In this document: positions 1 to 9,523 of the stretch, in pieces
Position numbering within the stretch: position 1 is the stretch's first letter
Layout: each line of letters begins with the position of its first letter
Source: Glaciecola sp047250385
Lineage (GTDB): Bacteria; Pseudomonadota; Gammaproteobacteria; Enterobacterales; Alteromonadaceae
Assembly (NCBI RefSeq): GCF_047250385.1
Contig: NZ_JBLBVM010000045.1
Span: 67,486 to 131,485 of the forward strand
Length of the DNA: 64,000 nucleotides
Reading direction: 5' to 3'
Notes under the pieces: generated by a model
What the model was told of the DNA's origin: nothing
What the model saw: only the letters and a program-made list of their open reading frames with translations
Database searches by the model: none
Position numbers and translations under genes: made by a program

Positions 1-926
1 TTCTCGATTAAAGCCAGTTTTGCGGTGACATTTTCTATAACATCTGCAGTATTGGCTCCCTTTAGCGCAATTACAATCGCTTCGGTAGTTTCAACACCAT
101 TTCGAGTTACTGAGCCGTACCGAGTTAAGTGTCCTATCGTGACATTCGCAACATCTTGTAGATGGATAGCTGTGTCATTTTTATTGGCGATAACAATATT
201 TTTTAATTCATATAAGCTTTGCACGCGACCTTCCGTGCGAACTATGAGTGTATCGTTACCAATATTTAAGCGACCAATGCTGCCATTTTGGTTGATATCT
301 TGAATGGTTTGGCTTAACTGACTAAATGACATGCCAATACTTGCTAGCTTTACAGGATCAGGGCTAATTTGAAAAGTTTTTGCGAAACCGCCAAGAATAT
401 TAACATCGGCGACCCCATTTATGCTTCTTAGTAGGGGACGTATTTCCCATTCTAATAACTGTCTACGCTCAATTAGCGTCATTCCAGGGTTCTCAATAGA
501 GAACATGAACATTTCACTCAGTGCAGTACTCATCGGTGCTACACCACCTTCTAACCCTTCGGGCAGTGAAGGTAAAACATTTGATAGGCGTTCCGCGACT
601 TGCTGGCGAGCCCAATAGATGTCAGTACCTTCTTTAAAGTCAATGGTTATATCAGTGATCGCATACTTCGTAGTGGAGCGCAGTATCTCTTGATCGGGTA
701 TCCCCAATAGCTCGGTTTCAATGGGAAGTGTAACCTGCGCTTCGATCTCTTCCGCCGTCATGCCAGGCGCTTTAAGTATTACTTTCACCTGCGTTGGTGA
801 TATTTCAGGAAAGGCATCTATAGGCAATGCAAACCAAGCAGAAATGCCCGCAATGAATAAAAACAAAGAAACGATTATTACAAATATACGCTGAATAAGC
901 GAAAAACGAATTACATTGGAAAGCAT
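1..926 (-). CDS. Heavy-metal RND efflux pump permease (CusA/CzcA family), N-terminal part only
   Basis: This is the inner-membrane proton-driven pump of a tripartite efflux system for metal cations or related toxic compounds. The reading frame starts at 926 (protein begins MLSNVIRFSLIQR) and stays open to the window edge, so about 308 N-terminal residues are visible and the rest lies outside. Seen: a first membrane helix (residues about 13-32), then the family pattern ALPIDAFPEISP, an N-terminal porter domain with LPIETELLGIP, and a WARQQVAERL segment, all typical of CusA/CzcA rather than AcrB. The start lies only 4 bp after the stop of the adaptor gene, so it is the third gene of a TolC-adaptor-pump operon. 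Metal specificity cannot be told, because the deciding transmembrane residues are outside the window. Confidence 0.88.
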   Translation of the reverse strand, partial: MLSNVIRFSLIQRIFVIIVSLFLFIAGISAWFALPIDAFPEISPTQVKVILKAPGMTAEEIEAQVTLPIETELLGIPDQEILRSTTKYAITDITIDFKEGTDIYWARQQVAERLSNVLPSLPEGLEGGVAPMSTALSEMFMFSIENPGMTLIERRQLLEWEIRPLLRSINGVADVNILGGFAKTFQISPDPVKLASIGMSFSQLSQTIQDINQNGSIGRLNIGNDTLIVRTEGRVQSLYELKNIVIANKNDTAIHLQDVANVTIGHLTRYGSVTRNGVETTEAIVIALKGANTADVIENVTAKLALIE

Positions 927-930
927 CTAA

Positions 931-1953
931 TTATAACCCCATACCTAGCAGAATTCCTTGTACAGCACTGACTGAAGTTACCAATACTTTTTTATCTGCT
1001 AATGACTCAGTTGATTTCACCACATAACTGTCATCATCAGATGTCATTAGGATTACCTTGACTGCTGAAAAGTTTTGCTCATTTTTTACGAAAACATAAT
1101 TGAGCCCTTCCCAATTGAACACGCTGGATTGTTTTATTTTGTAGGCTTGGGTTTGATACTCTGGCCTTACACTGATCATTTGACCAATAACTAAGTTACA
1201 GACACTCGCTATAGGTTTACTCCAAGCTGTTTGATAGAAAGGAGAGTTTGCGTTCTCAGTGAAGTCGATTTCAAGCTGACAATATTCACTTCTGACAAAT
1301 AACGGTTTCTGAGTGACATCAATGGGTAAGTTAATTTGCAACCTAATTGCTTGCATAGGTGTGAACAATGCTATCGTGTTTCCACTATTTACGATGTTTG
1401 TCGCATTGTATTGAATAATTCCGGCCACGGGTGAAGCTAAAGTCAGTGCTTCTTTTTCGTCGTCGACACTGAGAACTAAATCGAAGAAGTGTGTAAGCTC
1501 GTCATATTCCATTTTTGTTTCATGAAATTGAACACTGATATCTAACCAAACTTGTTCACTAATAGCTTTGCGCTCGTATAGCTTTCGATTGTTATCAAAT
1601 AAAGCCTTAGATTGCATGTACAGGGTTTTCTTTAATTCATAAAGGCGGTGAAAATGATGAACTTCGGGGCCTTGAATAATAGCGAAAGCTTCATTCTTAT
1701 CGACAGGATCTCCAGAGCCCTTCAAGTACTCTAGTTGTTGTACATCGATTGGTGATTTAAATACATAAGACTGGCCCGGTAAAGCAAAGACTTTAGCCAT
1801 GGCATCCTTGCCAGAGTATGAAGAAACGGGTTCGATTGTGTCTGTTTTTAAAGATAGTGCGCCTAAGTTTTTTACGTCAACACTCAAGTCTTTAGCAAAA
1901 GCTGACATGCAAATAAATGCTGTTGATAAAATAAATAGGGATAACGTTTTCAT
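931..1953 (-). CDS. RND efflux periplasmic adaptor subunit (CusB/CzcB-like)
   Basis: A 340-residue periplasmic membrane-fusion protein that links the outer-membrane channel to the RND pump. Seen: a signal peptide (residues 1-20, cleavage near SAFA-K), a central helical hairpin around residues 105-155 rich in K, E and L, and lipoyl/beta-barrel type segments after it (SPVAGIIQ near residue 173). It is shorter and more divergent than textbook CusB, and I see no methionine- or histidine-rich metal-binding N-terminus. Its ATG overlaps the stop of the upstream TolC-like gene (ATGA at 1950-1953) and the pump gene follows 4 bp later, so the three are translationally coupled. The role is inferred mainly from context and domain pattern. 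Confidence 0.8.
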   Translation of the reverse strand: MKTLSLFILSTAFICMSAFAKDLSVDVKNLGALSLKTDTIEPVSSYSGKDAMAKVFALPGQSYVFKSPIDVQQLEYLKGSGDPVDKNEAFAIIQGPEVHHFHRLYELKKTLYMQSKALFDNNRKLYERKAISEQVWLDISVQFHETKMEYDELTHFFDLVLSVDDEKEALTLASPVAGIIQYNATNIVNSGNTIALFTPMQAIRLQINLPIDVTQKPLFVRSEYCQLEIDFTENANSPFYQTAWSKPIASVCNLVIGQMISVRPEYQTQAYKIKQSSVFNWEGLNYVFVKNEQNFSAVKVILMTSDDDSYVVKSTESLADKKVLVTSVSAVQGILLGMGL

Positions 1954-3140
1954 AAGGTAAGTCCTGCTGCTTGTCTCATTAAGGCAATTTGACGATTTAC
2001 TTGGATTAGGTTCAATTCAATATCTTTTTCTGAATCAACAGTGTTGAGTAATGTTCGAATATAAAACTCTTGATCAGGAGCGTTGGCTCCCCTTAATTCC
2101 TGCATTGCTCGGGCTAAATCGAGCACATTGCTTTTGCCGGAATCTAGGAGGTTTTGTTTTTGTTTCAGAAACTCAAACTCTTGTAACAAAGCCGCTTGTG
2201 CGTCAGCGAGTTGGTTAATCAGCTTGCTTCTAGCAATATTATATTCAGTCGTAGCGTTTAAATATTGGCTTTGCTGAATAGTCGATAATTTATTGCCGAT
2301 GGTTAAAGGGACTTCGATACCAAGCCCAATTTGATTTTCTGAATAGCTCGGTGTTTCAACTCGCTTCCCGGTAACTTGAACATTCCAAGCAGCTGTTTTC
2401 TTACTTCCACTTAATAAGCTTTGCTCTGTGCTTTGATATGCTGCATCTAATGCTAATACATCCGGGTGAGCGCTTACATTCAAAAGATTTAGCTCCGGCG
2501 CCTTTTCAATAATGTCACTAGGCAACTCTCTCAAGCCCGTTAGCCTTTGATACTTTGCTGTCAAACGGTTGATGTTTTGATGATGTTGAAGAAGTAGGAT
2601 CTTTTGGTCGTTGTATTCTTTTTGGACGATCAATGACAGATATCGAGGGATAGCTTGAACCGCAGCCAAGTCACTGTACTGTTCAGACAAAGCTAACAAT
2701 ATTTCTTGTTTTTTAGTGACAATTGCGGCTGAAACTTGTTCGGCTCGAATATCCCATAGAATGTTTCGAATTAGACCTGACAAATAAAGAGCATATTGTT
2801 TTTGGGCATTGACACGAAGTGCTTCTATATTGCTACTTAAGCTCTTTTCAACTTTTCTTAAGAAAGGAGACTTTATGGGAAGATTTAGACTGATTTCAGT
2901 TTCAGTAGTTCCCAAGCTATCTTGACTATCTAAGTACATTAAAGAAGCTGATGGGCTACCATCTAACCAATCCAAATTGTCTGCGTTGAATGCTAATTTT
3001 TGTTTCTTTTTTGAGATACCATTAGACTGCTTCTCTATTGCAGCCGTTAAGCTATCATGTAAGGTTATGCTAGTTTGTGCACCAACTAACGAGTAGATGC
3101 TTAGCAATAAAACTAAAATAACAAATTGTTTCAAACTCAT
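1950..3140 (-). CDS. TolC/CusC-family outer-membrane efflux channel
   Basis: Outer-membrane channel of the metal efflux operon, about 396 residues from the chosen start. The frame is open to 3224, but the ATG at 3138-3140 gives a clean signal peptide (MSLKQFVILVLLLSI..., cleavage near VGA-Q), whereas the longer version puts 28 hydrophilic residues in front of it. Seen: repeated long amphipathic helices with coiled-coil periodicity (residues about 90-210 and 280-390) and the internal duplication expected of the outer-membrane efflux protein family. It is first in the operon and its stop overlaps the adaptor start. It lies divergent from a LuxR-type regulator at 3298, which is the likely local control gene. 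Confidence 0.82.
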   Translation of the reverse strand: MSLKQFVILVLLLSIYSLVGAQTSITLHDSLTAAIEKQSNGISKKKQKLAFNADNLDWLDGSPSASLMYLDSQDSLGTTETEISLNLPIKSPFLRKVEKSLSSNIEALRVNAQKQYALYLSGLIRNILWDIRAEQVSAAIVTKKQEILLALSEQYSDLAAVQAIPRYLSLIVQKEYNDQKILLLQHHQNINRLTAKYQRLTGLRELPSDIIEKAPELNLLNVSAHPDVLALDAAYQSTEQSLLSGSKKTAAWNVQVTGKRVETPSYSENQIGLGIEVPLTIGNKLSTIQQSQYLNATTEYNIARSKLINQLADAQAALLQEFEFLKQKQNLLDSGKSNVLDLARAMQELRGANAPDQEFYIRTLLNTVDSEKDIELNLIQVNRQIALMRQAAGLTL

Positions 3141-3202
3141 AACGTTAATACCCAAGCTCACTCGCAACCCACATTTATTTAATGTTGTATTATGCTTTAA
3201 AG

Positions 3203-3253
3203 TTGACGAATAGTTATTAAACATATGTACTATAAGGCATCGAACATATGTAT
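3203..3253. promoter_or_regulatory. Divergent promoter region with two copies of a palindromic 10-mer
   Basis: Between the efflux operon and the LuxR-type regulator the sequence AACATATGTA occurs twice, at 3220-3229 and 3243-3252, 23 bp apart. The core ACATATGT is a perfect palindrome. A TTGACG (3203-3208) lies upstream on the plus strand and TACTAT (3228-3233) could be a -10 with a long 19-bp spacer. The paired palindromes are plausible binding sites for the adjacent regulator. This is inference from position and symmetry only. Confidence 0.4.
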
Positions 3254-3297
3254 AACGATGGCGCTAGAAGGACTAGTTTCATGACGCAGAGGTCTAA

Positions 3298-3789
3298 ATG
3301 AGGAATGCAGTAATAACATTAATTTTGATCACCATTATGGTGCTCAATGCTTTGGATGTAGTCGTTGATATTGGTTTGGGGGTTCCATTTTGGCATATCG
3401 TACAGGAAAGTATGCTGGTGGTTCTTTCCGCGATAGGTGCGGCATTACTTATTTTTCACATGCATAAAAAGAACAAGAGCTTAAAATATTTAGCGCTGGA
3501 TTTGGCTGATGCAAATAAACAAATAAGCCTGTTGAATGGTAAGATCCAAGAAGAACGCAAGCGCTACAGTTTAGTGATCAAGGAGCAATTTGAGCATTGG
3601 GGTTTAACTACTGGAGAGCAACAGGTTGCGATTCTATTATTGAAAGGTCTTAGTTTCAAAGAGATATCGACAGTTCGGGAAACTAAAGAAATGACTGTCC
3701 GTCAACAAGCCTCAAGTATTTATTCTAAAAGTGGTTTGGTGGGCCGACATGAGTTTTCGGCTTGGTTTCTTGAGGACTTTTTAAGTTAA
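3298..3789 (+). CDS. Membrane-anchored LuxR-type HTH transcriptional regulator
   Basis: A 163-residue protein with two N-terminal membrane helices (about residues 4-27 and 38-54), a charged coiled-coil linker (about 60-92) and a C-terminal LuxR/GerE-type helix-turn-helix (about 98-160; LTTGEQQVAILLLKG, SFKEIS, TVRQQASSIYSKSG). No receiver, PAS or autoinducer-binding domain is present, so any sensing must go through the membrane segment or a partner. The start is supported by AGAGG 5 bp before the ATG. It is divergent from a CusCBA-like operon, and the intergenic region holds two palindromic 10-mers, so it most likely controls that pump. HTH assignment is confident; the regulated target is inferred. 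Confidence 0.75.
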   Translation: MRNAVITLILITIMVLNALDVVVDIGLGVPFWHIVQESMLVVLSAIGAALLIFHMHKKNKSLKYLALDLADANKQISLLNGKIQEERKRYSLVIKEQFEHWGLTTGEQQVAILLLKGLSFKEISTVRETKEMTVRQQASSIYSKSGLVGRHEFSAWFLEDFLS

Positions 3790-3930
3790 TTTGTGATGAA
3801 AGTATATAATTTATAGTTCGTCGAACTATATATAAACGCTGTTAAGTTACCACCGCGAAAGCGGCGGTGACGGGGGCAAAAACGCAGTAGACCTTGGGAT
3901 CTTCGTGTTAGTCTTTTAACGTCAATACAC

Positions 3931-5055
3931 TTAAGACGACAACTTCGACACAGCCTCTATTAAGTAATCTCGTGAACAACCAAAGTTAAGGCGGAAAAAA
4001 TCCTTCTCTCCAAAGTCTCGACCTGGAGATGGGCCAATGCCTTTTTCTTCGCACCATTTCTGAGTATCACTTACACTAAGCCCACTAGCATCTACCCATA
4101 GCAGAAAGGTTGCTTCTGGAGAGATGGCTTTCAAGCCGGGTATTTTATTAATTTCTTTTACTAAGTAGTCGCGGTTTTCTTGCAAATACGCAAGTTCTGC
4201 TTGATGCCAATCATCGCAGTGTCTGAAGGCTGCGTTAGTCGCGGTTAAACCTGTAACCGTTACCCATGGCACAATTCCTCTTGCCGATTTGTTAAATGCA
4301 GCGCGTACTTTTGTGTTTGGTATGATGGCAAAAGATGTGCCTAAGCCTGCCACATTAAACGTTTTGCTTGCAGCCATAAGCGTTACCGAATGATCTGCTA
4401 ATTCCTTGTGTGCGCTAGCGGGTAAATGCTGTAGTGCATCGAGTATTAGATCGCAGTGAATTTCATCCGAACACAGCATCACATTATGTTTTCTACAAAT
4501 CTCGGCTACCTTGTCGAGCTCACTTTGCCTGAGTACTGAACCTACCGGATTCATTGGGTTACATAAGATAAACAAGGTCGCTTTTGGATCTGCTGCGGCT
4601 TTTTCCAATGCATCGAAATCGAGTGTCCATCGACCATCGACTTCAATGGTGGGCACACAGGCTCTGTCTAAGCCATTGATGCTAGGTGCTGCCAACAGTG
4701 GAGGGTAATTGGGAGATTGCACGATAACAGTGTCACCCGCTTCGCAATAAGCTTGAATTGCCACATTGAAGGCGGGAACCACACCAGGCGTCCATACGAT
4801 CCATTCGGGCTCAATTTTCCACTTGTATTGTTTTTCACACCAAGCAACGACTGCTTCAATCGCGTCTTTATCATGTGAAGGAAGAGTGTAACCAAGTAAG
4901 CCATCGTCAATGCGTTTGTGTAAGGCTTCTAAAATCGGCTCGGCGCAACGAAACTCAGTATCAGCTATCCACATTGGTAAAATATCGGTGCCTTTGTATT
5001 TTTCCCACTTATAGGCTTTTGATGCTGTACGGTCTGGTTTATCACTGAAGCTCAT
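3931..5055 (-). CDS. PatB/MalY-type PLP-dependent C-S lyase / aminotransferase
   Basis: A 374-residue class I/II fold PLP enzyme of the MalY/PatB group, whose members cleave cystathionine and related C-S bonds (beta-lyase) and may act as aminotransferases. Seen: LPMWIADTEF near the N-terminus, a GVVPAFN glycine segment for cofactor binding, NPMNPVG (substrate and PLP contact), SDEIHCDLI with the PLP-ring Asp, and Schiff-base Lys231 in the motif ASKTFN. The C-terminal RLNFGCSRDYL holds the substrate-carboxylate Arg. Length matches the family (about 380-390). It is a single gene separated by about 140 bp on each side, so the neighbours give no hint of substrate. Whether it is a lyase or an aminotransferase in vivo cannot be told from sequence. 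Confidence 0.88.
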   Translation of the reverse strand: MSFSDKPDRTASKAYKWEKYKGTDILPMWIADTEFRCAEPILEALHKRIDDGLLGYTLPSHDKDAIEAVVAWCEKQYKWKIEPEWIVWTPGVVPAFNVAIQAYCEAGDTVIVQSPNYPPLLAAPSINGLDRACVPTIEVDGRWTLDFDALEKAAADPKATLFILCNPMNPVGSVLRQSELDKVAEICRKHNVMLCSDEIHCDLILDALQHLPASAHKELADHSVTLMAASKTFNVAGLGTSFAIIPNTKVRAAFNKSARGIVPWVTVTGLTATNAAFRHCDDWHQAELAYLQENRDYLVKEINKIPGLKAISPEATFLLWVDASGLSVSDTQKWCEEKGIGPSPGRDFGEKDFFRLNFGCSRDYLIEAVSKLSS

Positions 5056-5195
5056 TGCTGATCCTTTGGTTTTCGAATGCGTGGCCTAAGAGTCTAATTC
5101 ACAAACAATGATAACCAAAGAACTAGTCGATATATTTCATAACCTTGAGCTTGGGGCACAACGTTTTATATCGACTAGCTTGCAAGTAAAGCGGC

Positions 5196-8100
5196 TTAAG
5201 ACTCAGCCGCTTCAAGTTCAGATTCTAAGCGTTTACTTTCATCTGCTCTTGGTTTCGAGAACCTAGCGATTAATTTGTAAAGCACAGGTGTTAGGAACAG
5301 AGTGAAGACTACTGCGATACCTAAGCCTCCAAACACAACCCAACCGATTGAATTTCTTGATTCAGCGCCTGCGCCGGTGGAGAGGATGAGTGGTAGCCCG
5401 CCTAATATCGTCGACATTAGGGTCATCATTATTGGGCGAAGACGCACCGAAGCTGCCTCTACAATCGCGTCGTTTACAGCAAGTCCTTGGTCGCGTAATT
5501 GATCTGCAAACTCTACGAGTAAGATAGAATTTTTTGCGATCAAGCCTATGAGCATCACCAAACCAATTTGTGAATATATGTTGATGGATGTTCCCGTGAG
5601 ATAAAGTGCGTAAATTGCCGCTGCAATACCAAATGGAACGGTCAGCATCACAATTATTGCGCTATTGATACTTTCGAATTGTGCTGCTAGTACTAACAGA
5701 ACAATAATGAAGGCAAACAAATAGGTCATTGTGACTTGATTCGAAGTTTCTTCAAATGTGAGAGCTTCGCCTAAGAAGACAAGGCCAATACCACTCGGCA
5801 GGTTTTCATTGGCAATTTCACGCAACTGGTTAACAGCATCGGCCATCGACATTGTTTCCGGAAGTTCAAGCTCAATCTCAATAGCTCTGCGCTGTGCATG
5901 ACGTTCCAACTCAGCGGCAACACCTTCTTCGCTTATATATGCAAGGCTGGATAAGGGCACTAAATTACCGTTTCTGGATTTCACGTAAAGGTTCGTGAGA
6001 TCAGATGGATTGGTAGATGCTCGGTTGCTCGACTGCAAAATTAGAGGAACAGCTTGGTCGCCAATATTCAAATCGGTGACATCATCGCCATTAATCGCAG
6101 CGCGCAAAGTCGTTGATATATCAGTAAAGGGAACGCCTAACTCTTCAGCCCTGCGGCGATCGATGTTAACTCTTAACTGAGGTTGTGTTGGTTGATAACC
6201 AATATCAGGGCGGCCAAGTTCTGGCAGACGCTCTTCGATTAACTTACTAAACGCCACAGCAGACTCATAAATACGAGCATAAGTATCACCCGTTAAAGCA
6301 AACTCCAATCCGCCACCTTGCCCACGCAAATTCAAACTATTGCTGCCGAATGCTCGAGCGGGAGCACCTGGAATGCCACTTAATTTGGGGCGCATTTCAT
6401 CTATGATTTCTTGTTGAGATTTTACCCGTGTATCCCAGTGAGTGAGTGGCACAGTAATGAACAAGATATTTGGATCCCATCTTCCCACTACCGTGTAGAT
6501 TGAATCGACATCGGCATCCTCAACATAGGGGAGTAATAGCTCTTCAATCTTTTCAGCTTGTCTGTTCATATAGTTTAGTCCAACTCCATCCGGACCACGC
6601 GCGAAGACTCTTATTGTGCCTCTGTCTTCTGAAGGGAGAAGTTGATTTTCTATTTGCTCATATAACAGTGCTGCGCCACCTGCGGTGATAACGGACAACA
6701 AAACAGTTAACCATGACAGCCTCAGTGCTTTGTGAAGAACAAACATATAAGCATTCAATATGCGAGTACCAAACGCTCCAAGCGTGCGTTCAAACAGCCC
6801 ACTGCTTTTTGTTTTGATGGGTAGTTTAGCGGTTAGGGCTGGCACTAAGCTCAATGCAACGAAAGACGAAATAATAACAGAGCCTGCTAGCACGCCACCA
6901 AATTCTCTAAACAACCTTCCGGCAGTAGAAGGCAAAAATGCAATTGGAATGAAAACAGCTGCAAGTACAGCCGTGGTCGCAACTACCGCAAAAAATACTT
7001 CTCTAGTTCCCAATACCGCTGCAGCTCTTGAGCCCAAGCCTTGGGAACGACGCCTTTGAATGTTTTCTGAAACTACTATGGCATCGTCGACTATTAATCC
7101 TGTACCAAGTACCAATGCAAGTAGTGTTAAAATATTTATTGAGAAGCCGAGAGCCCACATGATGACCAAAGCGCCGACAAGAGATACTGGAATTGAGAGT
7201 GCTGGAACGAGTGTTGCTCTGAAATTACCCAAGAATAGCCAGAGCGTTGCAATGACCAATAATATGGTGAGGAAAAGTGACACTATCACTTCGTCAACTG
7301 AGCTACGAATAAACTCAGCGTCATCTGAAGTGACAACAATATTTAGGTCGTCAAAGCGTTTGTCGAGGTTTTTCACCATCGCTAATACTTCATCAGATAT
7401 TTCGATAGTGTTTGAACGAGCTTGGCGAATAATACCCAAACCGACAACCGGCTTTCCATCCAACCTTACTAAGCTTCTGGCATCAGCGGGGCCAAAATAC
7501 ACGCTTGCAATATCACCAATGCGAGTATCACCAGAAACAACAATCTGTTCGATATCTTGTGTGCTGATTGAGGTTGCATCCGCTCTTACTATTAGCTCTT
7601 GGTCTTCTGATTTTACACTTCCCGCAGGTACATCAAATGGAGCTAATCTTAAAGCTGAAGATACGTCTGTCATAGACAAGTTAAAGCTGGTTAATCGAAG
7701 GGGGTCAACCGATACTCGCATAACGCGTTGACGTTCACCATTCAAAGAAACATCGGCAACACCGGGAATACTTAAAAACAGGGGAGCTAAGTCAACTTCA
7801 ACTCTCTCTGTTAATGTTTCCATGTCGAGCGAATCACTGCTAATGGCCAAGCTAACAACTGCTTGAGCATCGTTGTCGGCTTTAATGATAGATAAGCTTT
7901 CAACTTCAGCAGGAAGACGACGTTGAACACGGCTGACAGATTCTCGCAGTTCGTTAGCAGCATCTTCTAAATTTGTACCAGGGCGAAACTCAACTCGAAT
8001 GCGTGAGGAGCCCTCTTCACTTGAAGCTCTTATGGAGTCTACGCCACTGACCCTAGCCACAGCACCTTCTAAGCGACTGGTAACCTCGCTATCGACAGTT

Positions 8101-8297
8101 TCTGGTGAGCCGCCTGGATAGCTCGCAGACACCGTTACTATGGGGCGATCGACGTCAGGGAGCTCTCTGATTTCGAGATCGTTAACGGCTGCAAAGCCCG
8201 CCAAAATAATTAGCAAGTTAAGTACCATCACCAACACGGGACGGCGTATGGAAAGAGAGGGTAAGTCGTTTATTTGTGAAGCATTACCTTTACTCAT
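5196..8297 (-). CDS. RND efflux pump permease, AcrB/HAE1 family
   Basis: A 1033-residue proton-driven multidrug/hydrophobic-compound exporter of the inner membrane. Seen: the N-terminal cytoplasmic/TM1 segment SIRRPVLVMVLNLLI, PDVDRPIVTVSASYPGGSPE, a TM4 proton-relay pair in GLIVDDAIVVSENI, the second-half TM10 region IGLIAKNSILLVEFA, and the late motif RLRPIMMT. All twelve membrane helices and both periplasmic porter halves fit the family length. The start codon overlaps the stop of the adaptor gene (8294-8297), so the two are co-translated. No outer-membrane channel gene is in the operon, so it probably uses a TolC encoded elsewhere. A short acidic tail ends the protein. Substrate is unknown. 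Confidence 0.93.
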   Translation of the reverse strand: MSKGNASQINDLPSLSIRRPVLVMVLNLLIILAGFAAVNDLEIRELPDVDRPIVTVSASYPGGSPETVDSEVTSRLEGAVARVSGVDSIRASSEEGSSRIRVEFRPGTNLEDAANELRESVSRVQRRLPAEVESLSIIKADNDAQAVVSLAISSDSLDMETLTERVEVDLAPLFLSIPGVADVSLNGERQRVMRVSVDPLRLTSFNLSMTDVSSALRLAPFDVPAGSVKSEDQELIVRADATSISTQDIEQIVVSGDTRIGDIASVYFGPADARSLVRLDGKPVVGLGIIRQARSNTIEISDEVLAMVKNLDKRFDDLNIVVTSDDAEFIRSSVDEVIVSLFLTILLVIATLWLFLGNFRATLVPALSIPVSLVGALVIMWALGFSINILTLLALVLGTGLIVDDAIVVSENIQRRRSQGLGSRAAAVLGTREVFFAVVATTAVLAAVFIPIAFLPSTAGRLFREFGGVLAGSVIISSFVALSLVPALTAKLPIKTKSSGLFERTLGAFGTRILNAYMFVLHKALRLSWLTVLLSVITAGGAALLYEQIENQLLPSEDRGTIRVFARGPDGVGLNYMNRQAEKIEELLLPYVEDADVDSIYTVVGRWDPNILFITVPLTHWDTRVKSQQEIIDEMRPKLSGIPGAPARAFGSNSLNLRGQGGGLEFALTGDTYARIYESAVAFSKLIEERLPELGRPDIGYQPTQPQLRVNIDRRRAEELGVPFTDISTTLRAAINGDDVTDLNIGDQAVPLILQSSNRASTNPSDLTNLYVKSRNGNLVPLSSLAYISEEGVAAELERHAQRRAIEIELELPETMSMADAVNQLREIANENLPSGIGLVFLGEALTFEETSNQVTMTYLFAFIIVLLVLAAQFESINSAIIVMLTVPFGIAAAIYALYLTGTSINIYSQIGLVMLIGLIAKNSILLVEFADQLRDQGLAVNDAIVEAASVRLRPIMMTLMSTILGGLPLILSTGAGAESRNSIGWVVFGGLGIAVVFTLFLTPVLYKLIARFSKPRADESKRLESELEAAES

Positions 8298-9352
8298 GAG
8301 ATTGACTCTTTTTGATTAATGGCCTCAAGTGCTTGCCCTTGGCGCAAACTTTGAACCCCTTCGACCACAAGCATAGCGCTGCGGTTAAAGTCACCATTAA
8401 CTAAAATTGTCCCACGCAAACGTTGTTGAATTTGCACATCAACTCGATTTGCAGCGCCATCAACCATTTGCCATACATATGCACCTGTAGCTCCCCACAA
8501 TAGTGCGGCTTCCGGAATAGCAACATATTCTTGGCCTTTCACCGTCAGCTTCACTCTGAAGCTCATTCCTGGGCGGTATTTGTCTTCAGAGTTGTTTAAA
8601 AGAGCTCTAACGCGTATCGTTCTGTCCTGCTCATTAATTCGCGAATCGATTTGCGCGATACTGGCATCGATATTTATGTCGCGATTTTGCCATGGAGTAA
8701 GAGTCACTTCGGGATCATTTCCGAGAACAGCGACTGCGACCTCAGGTGCTGAAAAGTTGATATAGAGTGAGTCCCTATCATCTATCGTTGTGATAATTGT
8801 TTGTTGGTTAATGCGATCACCGACTTGTACGTCCGTAAAACCAACAATTCCACTGAAGGGAGCCTTTACTATTCTTTCATTTAACGCGACTTCAGCTTCT
8901 TTTACTGCAACCTCGGCTAACGCTAACTGTGTGCTTGCCGCATCAACCTGATTCTCTGCCGCGGCTCCTTTTTTTTGACTCTCCAATATGCGTTTATATT
9001 CTCGACTAGCGTCTTTCAATTGAATTTTGCTGCGCTCAAAAGCCACTAATTCCCGAGCGTTGTAAAGTGTAAGTAGTGCTTGGTCTTTCTCTACTTGCTG
9101 ACCGGGCTTAAAATTAACCGCGGTGACACGCTCGCTGACTGCTGGGAAAATAATGACTGACTTCACTGCCTCAGCAGTACCGACTGCTTCTAAATTTATT
9201 TCTTGTGCTTGAAAGGCTAGGGGTTCGGCCAATACCTCTGTTTTTCGTTGACCTCGTTCACCACGTGATTGCCCATGCGCTGTGCTCGCAACCATAAAAA
9301 ATAGTGCTAAAACGAAAATGGGAAGCAGGCGGCTAGAAGTCGGCATAAACAA
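8294..9352 (-). CDS. RND efflux periplasmic adaptor (AcrA/MexE-like membrane fusion protein)
   Basis: A 352-residue periplasmic adaptor that couples the AcrB-type pump to an outer-membrane channel. Seen: signal peptide (residues about 1-27, cleavage near AHG-Q), a basic stretch RGERGQRK, a split lipoyl domain (GQQVEKDQALLTLY and VKAPFSGIVGFTDV), a helical hairpin between them (about residues 100-155), and a beta-barrel domain with KYRPGMSFRVKL. No lipobox Cys is present, so it is a soluble or helix-anchored rather than lipid-anchored adaptor. Two ATGs are 6 bp apart (9352 and 9346) and the choice hardly matters. It is first in a two-gene operon; a gap of about 170 bp holding the typA terminator separates it from typA. 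Confidence 0.9.
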   Translation of the reverse strand: MFMPTSSRLLPIFVLALFFMVASTAHGQSRGERGQRKTEVLAEPLAFQAQEINLEAVGTAEAVKSVIIFPAVSERVTAVNFKPGQQVEKDQALLTLYNARELVAFERSKIQLKDASREYKRILESQKKGAAAENQVDAASTQLALAEVAVKEAEVALNERIVKAPFSGIVGFTDVQVGDRINQQTIITTIDDRDSLYINFSAPEVAVAVLGNDPEVTLTPWQNRDINIDASIAQIDSRINEQDRTIRVRALLNNSEDKYRPGMSFRVKLTVKGQEYVAIPEAALLWGATGAYVWQMVDGAANRVDVQIQQRLRGTILVNGDFNRSAMLVVEGVQSLRQGQALEAINQKESIS

Positions 9353-9472
9353 TTAATCTCTTTGAGTTATGTAAAGACAGTTTTACGCTTTCTGGCTAGC
9401 GAAAGATCATACTTTGAGTAAGCGAAAAAACTGAAGTTCTATGAATGGACTGCATTTTAGAGTACAAAAATG

Positions 9473-9497
9473 AAAAAACCCAGCGATTGCTGGGTTT
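9473..9497 (-). terminator. Rho-independent terminator of typA
   Basis: A perfect 9-bp stem (AAACCCAGC at 9476-9484 against GCTGGGTTT at 9489-9497) with a GATT loop. Read on the minus strand it is followed by a run of six T, and it begins 26 bp after the typA stop. Confidence 0.88.
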
Positions 9498-9523
9498 CTT
9501 TATATAAAAATTACAACTAAAGT

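Noticed and set aside
3851..3869. Small GC-rich hairpin after the LuxR-type gene
   Set aside because: CACCGC pairs with GCGGTG, but no T-run follows, so I do not call a terminator.
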